From assembly GCF_014692875.1 (NCBI RefSeq), contig NZ_CP061171.1, positions 2,604,001 to 2,668,000 of the forward strand: DNA of 64,000 nucleotides, given 5' to 3'. The notes beneath the pieces are model-generated. The model had not been told where the DNA came from. It searched no databases and saw nothing but the letters and a program-made list of their open reading frames with translations. The position numbers were made by a program, and so were the translations under genes. Below are positions 1 through 9,070 of this stretch, piece after piece (position 1 is the stretch's first letter; each line of letters opens with the position of its first letter). This DNA comes from Pedobacter riviphilus (GTDB taxonomy: Bacteria > Bacteroidota > Bacteroidia > Sphingobacteriales > Sphingobacteriaceae).

Positions 1-2103
1 TGGATGAGCCTGTCGACTGCATTAATAGGCATTCTTACCTGGTCATTTTTACGGCGGGGAGCCGTTTTTAATATATTGTACAGGTTTTTTCCTTCTGTAG
101 AAAATTTGCTTTCACAAATCGATTTGCTCAAAGCCTCAAAAGTAAACTGGTGGAGACCATTGTTTACTGCCCTGCTGACTGAAATTGTCGGGATTGCCCA
201 TGTATATATTGCCATGTTGGCGCTAGGTATTGAGCCAAACCTGAGTATATGCATCTGGGCATATACTATAGCAACACTTTTATATTGCTTCTCGCCGGTA
301 TTAAAAGGTATCGGGACGGTCGAAATATCAATGGTTATGGTCTTTATGGGAGCCGGAATCAAAGAGTCGCAAGCAATATCAATTACCCTGTTGTACCGTG
401 CCTTTGAGTTTTGGTTGCCGCTTATTGCCAGCATCTTTCCTTTCATTTTTAAAAAGATGGCATTTTGGGCCCGGCTTTTACCAGCATTATTCGTTTTAAT
501 ACTGGGTTTGGTGAATATTATTTCCGTAATGAGTCCTGCTCTTACCGAACGTATTGAAGTGTTAGATAGGTTTATTCCCCTCATTACTGTAGACCTGTCC
601 AATGGCATGGTTTTGTTACTGGGTGTGTTACTTACTATCAGCACTTACTATTTATTTCTCGGTGTTAAAAGCGCCTGGTACATGGCTTTTATCATGGTCG
701 CCTTATCATTTTTCGGCAACCTAACAAAGGGTTTTGATTATGAGGAGTCATTGCTCGCCCTTATTGTAATGATATTTCTACTGATATCTTACCCATATTA
801 CGATGTCAAGAGTAATATTAACCTAAAAAACAGCAAGTTGGCTATTTGGACCTCTATTTTTCTGGCAATCATTTGCTACGGAACCCTGGGATTTTATTTC
901 CTGCAAGGCAGACATATTGATGGTGAGTTTACTTTAGCTACCGCACTGACAAATAGTATAAAGCATTTTCTACTGCTGAACAATGAAAACATACAGCCAT
1001 GGAGCATCCTTGGTACATCATTTTTATCTTCGTTAAATATACTCGGGATTATATTCCTGGTCCTACTGGTTTACAGATGGTTGAAGCCCCAAACGCCAAG
1101 TCTTGAACGTTTGGCAAAAAACACGAGGGAAGCAAAAAATATTGTGAACAGACATGGCCTGTCTCCGGTAGACTACTTCAAATTGTCGGATGATAAGCAT
1201 TATTATTTTTGTAAGCAGGTTGAAGGTTTCTTTGCTTTTGGTATATCTTCCGGATACGCAATTGTACTGGAAGGACCGGTCTGTGAAAAACAACCTGATA
1301 ATATCCGTAAGGCTATCGTCGAATTCGAAAACTTCTGTAAAACCAAAGGCATCCGTCCGGCTTACTACCAGGTAAATCCTTCTTTGCAGGCTGTACTGGT
1401 AGAGATGGGGAAAAAGTCATTCCACATTGGCCAGGAAGCTTTGATTGACATTGGAAAATTTACCCTGGAAGGGAAAAAGCGCAAAGCATTGAGGAACACG
1501 GTTAATAAACTGAAGCGGGAAGGTTACGAACCTAAAATATATCATGCACCAATTTCGGATGCTATACTCGATGAATTGAAGACTATTTCGGATAATTGGC
1601 TGGCCACCACAGGTAGAAGAGAGCGCGGATTTTCGCAGGGAACATTTATAGCCAGCCAATTAAAGCTTCAGGACATAATCGTCTTAGAAAACGCCAAAGG
1701 TAAAATTGTTGCATTCCTTAATGTAATTCCCGATTATGTTCCTGGCGAGACCACCTACGACCTGATCAGGAAACTCACTCCGGAAGAGGGTGGCAATATT
1801 GATATATTGATCCTGAAATTTATAGAATACTGTAGAGAACAAGGTTATAGCCACTTAAATATGGGGCTAGCTCCCTTCTCTGGAGCACTCCGTACAAATA
1901 ACCTCAAAGGAAAACTCATGGAGCTGCTTCGGAAAAACGCGCCACAGATTAGGGCTTGGCAGGGACTTAGAGAGTTTAAAGACAAATTTGATCCACTATG
2001 GGAGGACAGATTTTTAGTGTATGAAAATGCATGCGACCTGATTCTTTTGCCTAAGGCGATAAAAAAGGTGATGGAGGTACCAGCCGACCGTCACCCTTAT
2101 TGA
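1..2103 (+). CDS. mprF: MprF-like lysylphosphatidylglycerol synthase/flippase, 5'-truncated by window edge
   Basis: At least 700 residues are visible and the frame is open at base 1, so the true start lies upstream; the family is usually about 850 residues. The first 360 or so residues are strongly hydrophobic with many membrane segments, as in the flippase half. From about residue 380 a soluble domain of the DUF2156 (GNAT-like) type follows, with the family-like stretches FKLSDDKHYYF, GFSQGTFI and HLNMGLAPFSGA. The family transfers lysine (or another amino acid) from aminoacyl-tRNA to phosphatidylglycerol and flips the product, which lowers negative surface charge and gives resistance to cationic peptides. 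The amino acid used here cannot be told from sequence. It stands alone, with no co-directional partner in the window. Confidence 0.85.
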   Translation, partial: WMSLSTALIGILTWSFLRRGAVFNILYRFFPSVENLLSQIDLLKASKVNWWRPLFTALLTEIVGIAHVYIAMLALGIEPNLSICIWAYTIATLLYCFSPVLKGIGTVEISMVMVFMGAGIKESQAISITLLYRAFEFWLPLIASIFPFIFKKMAFWARLLPALFVLILGLVNIISVMSPALTERIEVLDRFIPLITVDLSNGMVLLLGVLLTISTYYLFLGVKSAWYMAFIMVALSFFGNLTKGFDYEESLLALIVMIFLLISYPYYDVKSNINLKNSKLAIWTSIFLAIICYGTLGFYFLQGRHIDGEFTLATALTNSIKHFLLLNNENIQPWSILGTSFLSSLNILGIIFLVLLVYRWLKPQTPSLERLAKNTREAKNIVNRHGLSPVDYFKLSDDKHYYFCKQVEGFFAFGISSGYAIVLEGPVCEKQPDNIRKAIVEFENFCKTKGIRPAYYQVNPSLQAVLVEMGKKSFHIGQEALIDIGKFTLEGKKRKALRNTVNKLKREGYEPKIYHAPISDAILDELKTISDNWLATTGRRERGFSQGTFIASQLKLQDIIVLENAKGKIVAFLNVIPDYVPGETTYDLIRKLTPEEGGNIDILILKFIEYCREQGYSHLNMGLAPFSGALRTNNLKGKLMELLRKNAPQIRAWQGLREFKDKFDPLWEDRFLVYENACDLILLPKAIKKVMEVPADRHPY

Positions 2104-2392
2104 GGAACACAGGATTTCCGACGATATATTCAAGACTTGCAAATGGGAAATAATCACTACCCTTGCACAGTGCCATATAAACATATAAAGCTGCAAGCGA
2201 TAGAGGCTTCATTACCGTTTTCCAGTGATTGATAATCTTAACCAACCGTGTATAAGGCTTTAGCCTTCCCCGATTTTCGAGAAAGTAATCCTTATAATAT
2301 AGGTCGCTGCCAGCATGAATGATTGCTTTCCTGAGGGGGTCGGACAGGCTGTTGTTTCTCTCCGCAATTGATGACGATTTTGCTAAAGTCTG
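2051..2392 (-). pseudogene. Unrecognised open reading frame remnant overlapping the mprF 3' end
   Basis: Reading leftward from a TAA at 2393-2395 the frame stays open for about 113 codons into the end of mprF. It has a protein-like composition, with stretches such as LRKAIIHAGSDLYYKDYF and VKIINHWKTVMKPLSLAA. The first ATG is at 2245, in mid-frame. I do not recognise a family. It may be the tail of a lost gene that once converged on mprF, or chance. Confidence 0.3.
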
Positions 2393-2439
2393 TTAATGTT
2401 AGCGATTAAAATTTTTCAAATACATCGGATGGATGATGA

Positions 2440-2640
2440 CAGGTATAGAAGGATTGTTCCGTCCGTAGTGGAGAACTGGAATCTCTGCGAAGCAAGATCC
2501 GCCTGGATAGATCTTTACCGGATATCATCACCCTGAACCCGTATCAGGGTCCTTCACACAGGATAGGTCTCTCCCCGCCTGTACGGACAGGTATTCCACA
2601 GTATTTCTGTCAAGATGATGACCATTTTTTTAAAATATGT
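2440..2640. repeat. Gene-free stretch with a dispersed-repeat-like palindrome
   Basis: This non-coding stretch contains ACCCTGA (2530-2536) and TCAGGGT (2544-2550) as an inverted repeat, next to a GAAGCAAGATC stretch. It resembles short intergenic repeats of the 'CATCCTGAACTTG..TCAGGAT' kind that are frequent in Bacteroidota genomes. Resemblance is from memory; no other copy was seen in this window. Confidence 0.35.
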
Positions 2641-2786
2641 CATTGATTATTTACCATCATGCACGAATGTTCCTAAAAAGATGTGCCCTGCATGGCAGCT
2701 AGCCTAGTTACAATTGCATAAGAGTTGGTACATTTATTACGTGGTCATGCAACCCCTATTCCCTCATCATATGAGCTCTTAAAAAT

Positions 2787-2813
2787 CCAGCTGGTAAAAA
2801 GTCTACCAGCTGG
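2787..2813 (-). terminator. Intrinsic terminator of the DUF5686 gene
   Basis: A perfect 10-bp stem (CCAGCTGGTA at 2787-2796 with TACCAGCTGG at 2804-2813, 7-nt loop) lies 47 bases past the DUF5686 stop codon. Read leftward it is followed by ATTTTT, the expected U-tract. Confidence 0.8.
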
Positions 2814-2859
2814 AAGATAAAATCAAAAAACGTTGTATTAAATATTTAACCTGAAGGGG

Positions 2860-5388
2860 TTAAAAATCAAAAGAAAGCTTCGCCCTGATTCCCCACGGCG
2901 AGACGTTCGGATTGTTCAGATAATTTAATCTGCGCACATAATCCACGCGAAGTACTTTAAAAATATTCCCCAATCCTATGCTCGCTTCCATGTATGGCGC
3001 ATTTCCCAATCTTCCTGAAAACTGACCATTCGAATTGTGGGCAGGGAATCTAAATAAATCCTGATGAACAGAAGGATCGCTGGAGCTGTCCAAAAAACCC
3101 TTCAGCACTTTAAACGATACTACTTCTCTTAACTGAAGTTTTTTAAGCAAAGGAATCTTATTCAGAAAAAAACCATTAAACTGGTGTTGTATGTTAATTC
3201 CAACATATTTATTACTCGTGAATTCCATAAAATTCATTAAGTTATAGGAGGAAAATTGATACATAAATGATTGATTGGCCCGGTGTATATTTAAAAGTGG
3301 GTAAGGAACCTTACCAAAAGTTACACCACCTTCAAGCTGCACATCCGAATAACCCAATTGGGAGAGAAAAAAGCGTTTAGAGGTATTGAATGTAAAACGC
3401 TGATAGTTATATGAACTACCGAAAACACCCTTAAATCCAATGTCGGCTTTCAACGAGAAAATCGGATACCCATTGTTGATGATGCGACGGTAGCGTTTCC
3501 CCTGAAAAAATGTTTCATTTGGCGCCCATCTAACCTCACCCGTTACCTCTGAGGTGGTTAAAGAACGGTAAGATTGTGTGGGCGAATCAAAATTGAGACT
3601 TCCCATAGGTGTTAATGTCTGTCTGTTAACACCAATCTTGAAAGAAAGATGATTTTCAAACTCGTGCAGGTATTCAGCGGAGAACTTGCCTTTATACCAC
3701 ATTTTATTGTTGACTCCCCTTCTTATAGAAAGCAATACGTTGTCATCAGATACGTTGCTGAGTTGTTGTCCCGGAATTTCAGTATCAAATGCATATTGAA
3801 TGTTTAATGACCTTACAGGAAAGGTATAAATGGAGTGATCGGTTAATGAAAATGTTGTTCCGAACTTGTATTTAAACCGCTTATCGGTGGTACCATAGGC
3901 GGCGTAGGCATCAAAAACAATTTTCCTGCTAAAAGCGTCCGTCGTCCGTCCCCCTATCCGAAAACGGCTTCCTTCCAAACTATTGAAGCTATACAGCGAA
4001 TTTAGAGGCCCTAATTCAACTTTACCACAATTAATAAAACCCGAAAAAAGAAGTGAAGCGATATCCATAGTCCTATTGAAGGCAGCATTGTTTTTTAGGC
4101 TGTCGACATTATTAAAACTTGTCTGTTCAAGGGCAGATAGTTTCTCGGGTCTTAAGGCATCGAAAGAAGGAACATTCATTTGAGGCAAAGTTCTTTTATT
4201 GGCCTTTACTGTGCTCGTTGGTAGATCTCCATGTTTATAACTGAAATCACTCATCATCAAGGTCCTCATTCCGAAAACATTCATTCCCTCTTTAAATACG
4301 CCCAGGTTCAAAGACATGGTACTTTTCGATAGGTAGTACCGTCCGTCTGTGTACTGCTGGTAAAGGATATCAAATTTTACATTATCAACCCAATTTATAT
4401 TCGCCTTTTCGTTTATTTTCAATTCCGCTCGTTGAACGGCATCTTTACCATCCAAATCAATAAACAATAAACCTGTTGCCAAAGCGTCTTCTTTGTTTCT
4501 TGGAGAAACGAGGACTTGTACCTGCCAAGGTTTCGTGTTTTTTATCGTATCGATAATAAAGTATTTATAAAATGTTGGTGCTTCTGCAGCTATCGGGCTC
4601 AAAATCTGCCTATTTCCAAGCTGAATATCATGATCATAGAGATCAGGCTTACTGTATATCTTGTCCATAAACTCATCAAAACCGTCTTCATCAAACTTTT
4701 GGTCAATTCTATTTTCCTGCATGGCAACAACTTTACTCGCTACCGGCTTCCCATTGCTGTAATTTTCTTTCAGCGAAACTTCCTTTAAAAAAACAGGTAC
4801 CAAAGTCCTTCCCGGAAGTAGTGCTGTGTCCATATTATTTTTCAGAAACGAAAACTTTTTCAGTAACCTGGATTTTTCAACAGCATCATTTTTTAACGCC
4901 AATGACATGGAAAGCTTATCATACACCGCTTGCGTATACATTGGGCTAACCCGCGCATTATTTTTTTCCCTGGCATTGATGACGCGCTGAATCAATTCCA
5001 CAGCCGGATTATCTCTGTTGCGGTATTTGATGCGTGTTGCTTTAACCGTTACTTCGTCCATCTTATTATTTGGTTCAAGTTCAATGGTTAAAAGATTAAT
5101 TGGAGTGCTGATGGAGCGCACTTCCGATCTGAATCCGATTGCACTTATCCTGATACTTTTTACCTGGCCAGAAAAACCAATACCGAAACGGCCGGCACTA
5201 TCACACCTGGCACCCCGGTTAACTTCATCAACAATATTGATTGTTGCGTATGGAACGGGCTCTTTTGTAGATTTATCGATAACTATACCTGATAACTGTT
5301 TTTGCTGTGCCCTTGTATTTTCAGCCGAGAGGATCAATAGCATAACCGCTATTATTAAAAGCCCTGTTTGTTTTATTTTTTTATTCAT
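2860..5388 (-). CDS. DUF5686 outer-membrane protein with carboxypeptidase-regulatory-like domain
   Basis: 842 residues. A signal peptide (about residues 1-27, ending ENTRAQQ) is followed by a CarboxypepD_reg-like beta-sandwich (about 30-110, with SGIVIDKSTKEPVPYATI and a FRSEVRSI strand), then the long DUF5686 body, which is rich in alternating beta strands and ends in Phe (LSFDF) as outer-membrane barrels do. Such proteins are widespread in Bacteroidota and are thought to sit in the outer membrane; their substrate is unknown. The gene is monocistronic: a terminator follows it and the upstream DNA is gene-poor. Length and ends are as expected and no damage is seen. Confidence 0.85.
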   Translation of the reverse strand: MNKKIKQTGLLIIAVMLLILSAENTRAQQKQLSGIVIDKSTKEPVPYATINIVDEVNRGARCDSAGRFGIGFSGQVKSIRISAIGFRSEVRSISTPINLLTIELEPNNKMDEVTVKATRIKYRNRDNPAVELIQRVINAREKNNARVSPMYTQAVYDKLSMSLALKNDAVEKSRLLKKFSFLKNNMDTALLPGRTLVPVFLKEVSLKENYSNGKPVASKVVAMQENRIDQKFDEDGFDEFMDKIYSKPDLYDHDIQLGNRQILSPIAAEAPTFYKYFIIDTIKNTKPWQVQVLVSPRNKEDALATGLLFIDLDGKDAVQRAELKINEKANINWVDNVKFDILYQQYTDGRYYLSKSTMSLNLGVFKEGMNVFGMRTLMMSDFSYKHGDLPTSTVKANKRTLPQMNVPSFDALRPEKLSALEQTSFNNVDSLKNNAAFNRTMDIASLLFSGFINCGKVELGPLNSLYSFNSLEGSRFRIGGRTTDAFSRKIVFDAYAAYGTTDKRFKYKFGTTFSLTDHSIYTFPVRSLNIQYAFDTEIPGQQLSNVSDDNVLLSIRRGVNNKMWYKGKFSAEYLHEFENHLSFKIGVNRQTLTPMGSLNFDSPTQSYRSLTTSEVTGEVRWAPNETFFQGKRYRRIINNGYPIFSLKADIGFKGVFGSSYNYQRFTFNTSKRFFLSQLGYSDVQLEGGVTFGKVPYPLLNIHRANQSFMYQFSSYNLMNFMEFTSNKYVGINIQHQFNGFFLNKIPLLKKLQLREVVSFKVLKGFLDSSSDPSVHQDLFRFPAHNSNGQFSGRLGNAPYMEASIGLGNIFKVLRVDYVRRLNYLNNPNVSPWGIRAKLSFDF

Positions 5389-5873
5389 CTATAATCTCCT
5401 GTACAAATGACAAGAAGTAACCCAAAAAGTCCAATTCCAGGCTGACGAAAAAATTGGCTGGATTAGAAAATCCGTGTAGCCAATAAATTGGCATGAAGAT
5501 TTTTTTTTACATTCGATACTAAAATCAACATGAATGATTGTAGCATTTAACGGCTATTGATCTCCTCGGAAAATCGTCAGTAATGACGACATTGTTTAGG
5601 CAGTTGTAAATGGCAGGGTCAATTATTGAATAAAAATCTACTCCCCTTGTTCGCATCACGCGCACCACCAGGTTATTCAACGACTCCATAACACAAACCT
5701 TAAACCTCTGATTTACATCACATTGAGCTAACACACAGAAATAAGATATACCATGGTTGCCTTTCCATATCATAAAAAGGCTTAACTACAGAGCGTACAC
5801 AGCGTTGAATACCATAAGCCGCCAATTGGTCTTAGAGATGATTATCAATCAAGATCAAGACAGCATTGATAAA
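5389..5873. other. Gene-poor interval, nothing convincing
   Basis: An 82-codon frame on the minus strand (5525-5773) has no recognisable domain, no preceding regulatory signal and an odd, Cys-rich composition; I do not consider it a gene. The bases nearest 5388 should hold the promoter of the DUF5686 gene, but no clear -33/-7 pair stands out. Confidence 0.5.
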
Positions 5874-6878
5874 CTACCATAGAAAAGCAGATAATCCCAA
5901 TCCTACGGACAGTCGGTCGCTGGTTAAGGCGACTTTTTCAGTTTTACCATCCAAAGATATTGGTTGGCCCGGAGTTCCACGCTCAATCAGAAGTTTATGA
6001 TTTGATATAGCGTAGGTCACTTGTGCTTTTAAAGCTACATTCTTAGCAATCATTTTATGAGCCCCTACTCCAAAAGTCCAATTTACAGCAACATTTGATG
6101 GGTATCGCACAACCATTTTTGGGGATTGAAATACGTGGTTGTCAGTTTTCTCGTCTACAAGAAATCGTTGCCTGGTCATTGAGGAAATACCCGTTAATAG
6201 TTTACCTGTAATAAACCAGTTCTGTGGTAAAGGAAAACTAAAATACTGGCCAACTTCAGCAGAAAACATCTCGAGCTGCTGACCATAGGTGTTCTGGTTT
6301 AAATCGGATATGGTGGCAACATTAGAAAACATGGCTGAATTTAATCCTCCTCCAAAGCCATAGTTTTTGATCGGAAACCAGGCTCCTTCCATGCCCCAGC
6401 CGATACTTGTACAAGCAACCGCACCTTCAGCAGAAGTATTGGCCAATGGCCTGTTGGTAAGCAATACCGCATTCATATCAAGAGAAAGGAAACTTGGTCT
6501 TTGTTGGACGGGGCCAGCACTTTTCCATCGCCTTAAGATTGGCTTTTTATCACTATAACCATTCTTAGCGAAATACTCTCGCACTTCTTCAGAAGCGATA
6601 ACGATTCCTTTTCCCAGTTGGGCATCTGTAGCCCATTGCTTATTGGTGCCGCTATGGGTCGGGTAGCTCACGGTCTCCAAAGGCAGCTGTTTCCAACAAG
6701 ACCAGGGTATTGTTAAAGAATTTACGAGCTCCGGGGGAATATTGAGATTGGATTGTGCATTATGGGCTTGAATTTTTTCACTTTTCAAATTGATATTTAA
6801 CATATTGATATTTTGAGCAATGCACTGCGTATGTATAACAAATATGAAAAAGATCAATGTTATTTCTGATCTGCGCAT
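5874..6878 (-). CDS. Unknown exported protein, probable outer-membrane beta-barrel
   Basis: I choose the start at 6878, 15 codons inside the longest frame, because it puts a clean signal peptide first (MRRSEITLIFFIFVIHTQCIAQ) and gives 334 residues. The second half alternates polar and hydrophobic residues in strand-like stretches (GWGMEGAWFPIKNYGFGGG, KLLTGISSM, VALKAQVTYAIS), and the last residues are LSAFLW, an aromatic end typical of barrels inserted by BamA. No family name is known to me. There are no co-directional neighbours, so context gives no role. A surface or porin-like function is inference only. Confidence 0.6.
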   Translation of the reverse strand: MRRSEITLIFFIFVIHTQCIAQNINMLNINLKSEKIQAHNAQSNLNIPPELVNSLTIPWSCWKQLPLETVSYPTHSGTNKQWATDAQLGKGIVIASEEVREYFAKNGYSDKKPILRRWKSAGPVQQRPSFLSLDMNAVLLTNRPLANTSAEGAVACTSIGWGMEGAWFPIKNYGFGGGLNSAMFSNVATISDLNQNTYGQQLEMFSAEVGQYFSFPLPQNWFITGKLLTGISSMTRQRFLVDEKTDNHVFQSPKMVVRYPSNVAVNWTFGVGAHKMIAKNVALKAQVTYAISNHKLLIERGTPGQPISLDGKTEKVALTSDRLSVGLGLSAFLW

Positions 6879-6923
6879 AAGTACAGCTTTGGAATATTGG
6901 ACTATCTGGCTCAAATCGTGCAT

Positions 6924-7566
6924 ATTATCCGGTGGTATAAAGAAATCTTGAATAGTAATAAATATTATTTACTCAAAAGAATGACTTGTCATAAAAAGCG
7001 GCAGGGCGGCGATATGCAGCCTAATAACTTGATAAGAGGCTAACATATCAAAATTCCGCACCACCGCACTTTGCAGTCAGGACAGCTTAACCTGGTTAAA
7101 TGGTACTAAAAAGGTATCCATATCGCCGACAATCAAATCCTATTGCCATTCTTCAATCTCATGACAAGGCATCTCCGAAAAAGTCCTATTATTTTTTTCA
7201 ATTGGTGTTTTATTGCTTTAAACCAAAAAAAAAACGACCATAATACCGAGCAATCGTCCCACCTCTTTTCTATACCTGAAAAATAAACGGATTTCTTTTT
7301 TTTCAGAAAAAGCTAGGACTTTTTAAAGACCAAGTTGTCATTCAGATGAACTTAAAGAGAAACTATTTTAAATATTAGATTAATACAGTTAAAACATCCT
7401 ATTGAAGTTTTGGTACCATCAGTTTTTTATCTGGTCTTACCAAAATCTCATCAATAATCCTGTTTGTTTGGAATGGTAGTACCGAAAGGTCTACCATTTT
7501 TAATTCTAAATGGTTTAAGCCGAAAGCAGTTCCGTGAAACAACTTAAGTGAATATATAACGCACGC
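6924..7566. other. Non-coding interval with several inverted repeats
   Basis: No gene is seen. It holds an 11-bp inverted repeat, AAAAAGTCCTA at 7178-7188 and TAGGACTTTTT at 7314-7324, bounding 147 bp. Nearer the next gene there is a cluster of TGGTA/TACCA motifs: TTTTGGTA (7408-7415) with TACCAAAA (7438-7445), and AATGGTAG (7472-7479) with CTACCATT (7491-7498). The cluster could be a regulator site for the gene at 7567; the outer repeat could be a relic of a small non-autonomous element. Confidence 0.45.
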
Positions 7567-8136
7567 ATGATCAGAAACCTCTTACTAAGCGCACTGTTAA
7601 TCTTCTCAGCCACTTATGGCCAGTCGCAACAGATCAATTCAAACAGAACAAAGCACTTTTACATTACACCAGGCATTGAAATACTAAAATCTACACATCG
7701 GAATTATTTTTACGGCGGGTCCATCAAGGTTAATTATCTGTTTCAAAACGGCCTTGAGCCCGGTGTCGGGATTGAATTTGCGGGTACTTCTCTTCACAAG
7801 AGCAACCATTACACGTTAAGAAATCTTCGCTTCTTTCCTATATATGCTAACTTAAAGTATAATATTAAACCGCTGGGAAAAATCTGCCCATTTGCCGAAA
7901 CATCATTAGGAATTTCTATAAATAGATATAAAAGTTCTTATGATTTTGGTCCGCCAGAAATAATACAGGTTCGGGAATCAGGTTTTTATACCTATTTGGG
8001 TTTGGGGGCAAAATTTAGTTTAACACCTAAAATAAAAGCCTTATTGGGTGCCGGTTTTAAAGGATACAAGATGAGTTTAAATGATTTAGATATAAATCCA
8101 CATGGGGTATCGCTAAATCTTGGAGTTACTTTCTAA
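7567..8136 (+). CDS. Small outer-membrane beta-barrel (porin-family-like) protein
   Basis: 189 residues with a signal peptide (MIRNLLLSALLIFSATYGQS). The mature part looks like an eight-stranded OmpA/OmpW-like barrel: repeated amphipathic strands (FYITPGIEIL, LFQNGLEPGVGIEFAG, TYLGLGAKFSL, ALLGAGFKGYKM) and a terminal LNLGVTF ending in Phe. Proteins of this outer membrane beta-barrel class are common in Bacteroidota and mostly uncharacterised. It stands alone and is convergent with the response regulator gene to its right. Repeats upstream (7408-7498) hint at specific regulation. Confidence 0.7.
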   Translation: MIRNLLLSALLIFSATYGQSQQINSNRTKHFYITPGIEILKSTHRNYFYGGSIKVNYLFQNGLEPGVGIEFAGTSLHKSNHYTLRNLRFFPIYANLKYNIKPLGKICPFAETSLGISINRYKSSYDFGPPEIIQVRESGFYTYLGLGAKFSLTPKIKALLGAGFKGYKMSLNDLDINPHGVSLNLGVTF

Positions 8137-8311
8137 AATGGATCAGCATTCCCGAATAGCTGCTGGACCATTTATCTTGATTAATCTATTTTTACCTGAG
8201 GATCCTGCATTCTTTGAAATAGATTATCCTTATACCAGTTTTGCCTATATAAACGGCCTCATAGTCTGTACATTGCTAAAAGCCAGGCCCTATTGCTTAA
8301 CAAATTAACTA

Positions 8312-9070
8312 TCATTGGTCTAACCAAGCTTTAAACAGCGGCACTCGTTCCCGGCTTACAAATGCTTCTAGCAAGGGGTAATGATGAAAACTAACTTTCA
8401 GCTTTGAATTGAAGTGATTGTAGACCTTATTTATTGCATTTATATTGACGATATACTGTCTGTTGAGCCTAAAAAAAAGTGTCGGATCCAATTGCTCTTC
8501 AAGTTCTCCCATATTTTGTGGTACAACTTCGTTCCAGCCACTAGGCAAATGTGCATAAGTAATTTTGTGCTCAGAATGAAAGAAGCTGACATCGTTAGCG
8601 GCAAGTATTTTATAGCTGTCTTTATGGGGGATTAAAAAGCGTGTTCTGATCTTTTTGTTTTCAAGCGCATCAATTACACCCTGCAGCCGATCGGTTATAA
8701 TTGCAGATACATCTTCTGTTCGCCGACCGGTTTTTTCAAGCGCAGTACGTAGTTCCTCTTCTTCAATCGGTTTAAGCAGGTAATCCACACTGTTAAACTT
8801 GAATGCCCTTACAGCGTACTCATCGTAAGCTGTAGTAAAAACAATAGGGCTCTTCACTTCTACATGATTAAAAATCTCGAAACTGATGCCATCAGCCAAC
8901 CTGATGTCCATCAGTATCAGATCAGGAACAGGGTTTGATTTAAGCCACTCAACACTGCTGGAAACTGTATCTAATACATCCAGGATTACAGCCTGCGGTT
9001 TTATTGCCAGAACCAGCCTTTTAAGGCGTTCGGCATTAGGATGCTCATCTTCTATAATTAATATATTCAT
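8312..9070 (-). CDS. LytTR-type response regulator
   Basis: 252 residues. The receiver domain (about 1-115) shows the acidic pair at E7/D8, the phospho-acceptor D55 in PDLILMDIRLADG and the conserved Lys in DYLLKPIEE. The LytTR DNA-binding domain (about 145-250) is recognised by FLIPHKDSYKI, FFRLNRQYIVNINAI and a basic end. Its ATG overlaps the stop of the kinase gene by 4 bases, so the two form a coupled pair. They are the last genes of the RND efflux operon, which suggests that they sense a compound or membrane state linked to the pump; direct control of the pump is inference. Confidence 0.9.
   Translation of the reverse strand: MNILIIEDEHPNAERLKRLVLAIKPQAVILDVLDTVSSSVEWLKSNPVPDLILMDIRLADGISFEIFNHVEVKSPIVFTTAYDEYAVRAFKFNSVDYLLKPIEEEELRTALEKTGRRTEDVSAIITDRLQGVIDALENKKIRTRFLIPHKDSYKILAANDVSFFHSEHKITYAHLPSGWNEVVPQNMGELEEQLDPTLFFRLNRQYIVNINAINKVYNHFNSKLKVSFHHYPLLEAFVSRERVPLFKAWLDQ

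Noticed and set aside
5018..5410. 130-codon plus-strand frame with hydrophobic end
   Set aside because: Antisense to the signal peptide and regulatory domain of the DUF5686 gene; the hydrophobic stretch mirrors the signal peptide.
8120..8308. 62-codon frame after the barrel gene
   Set aside because: Overlaps the previous gene, no signal, no domain; ends at the convergent regulator.
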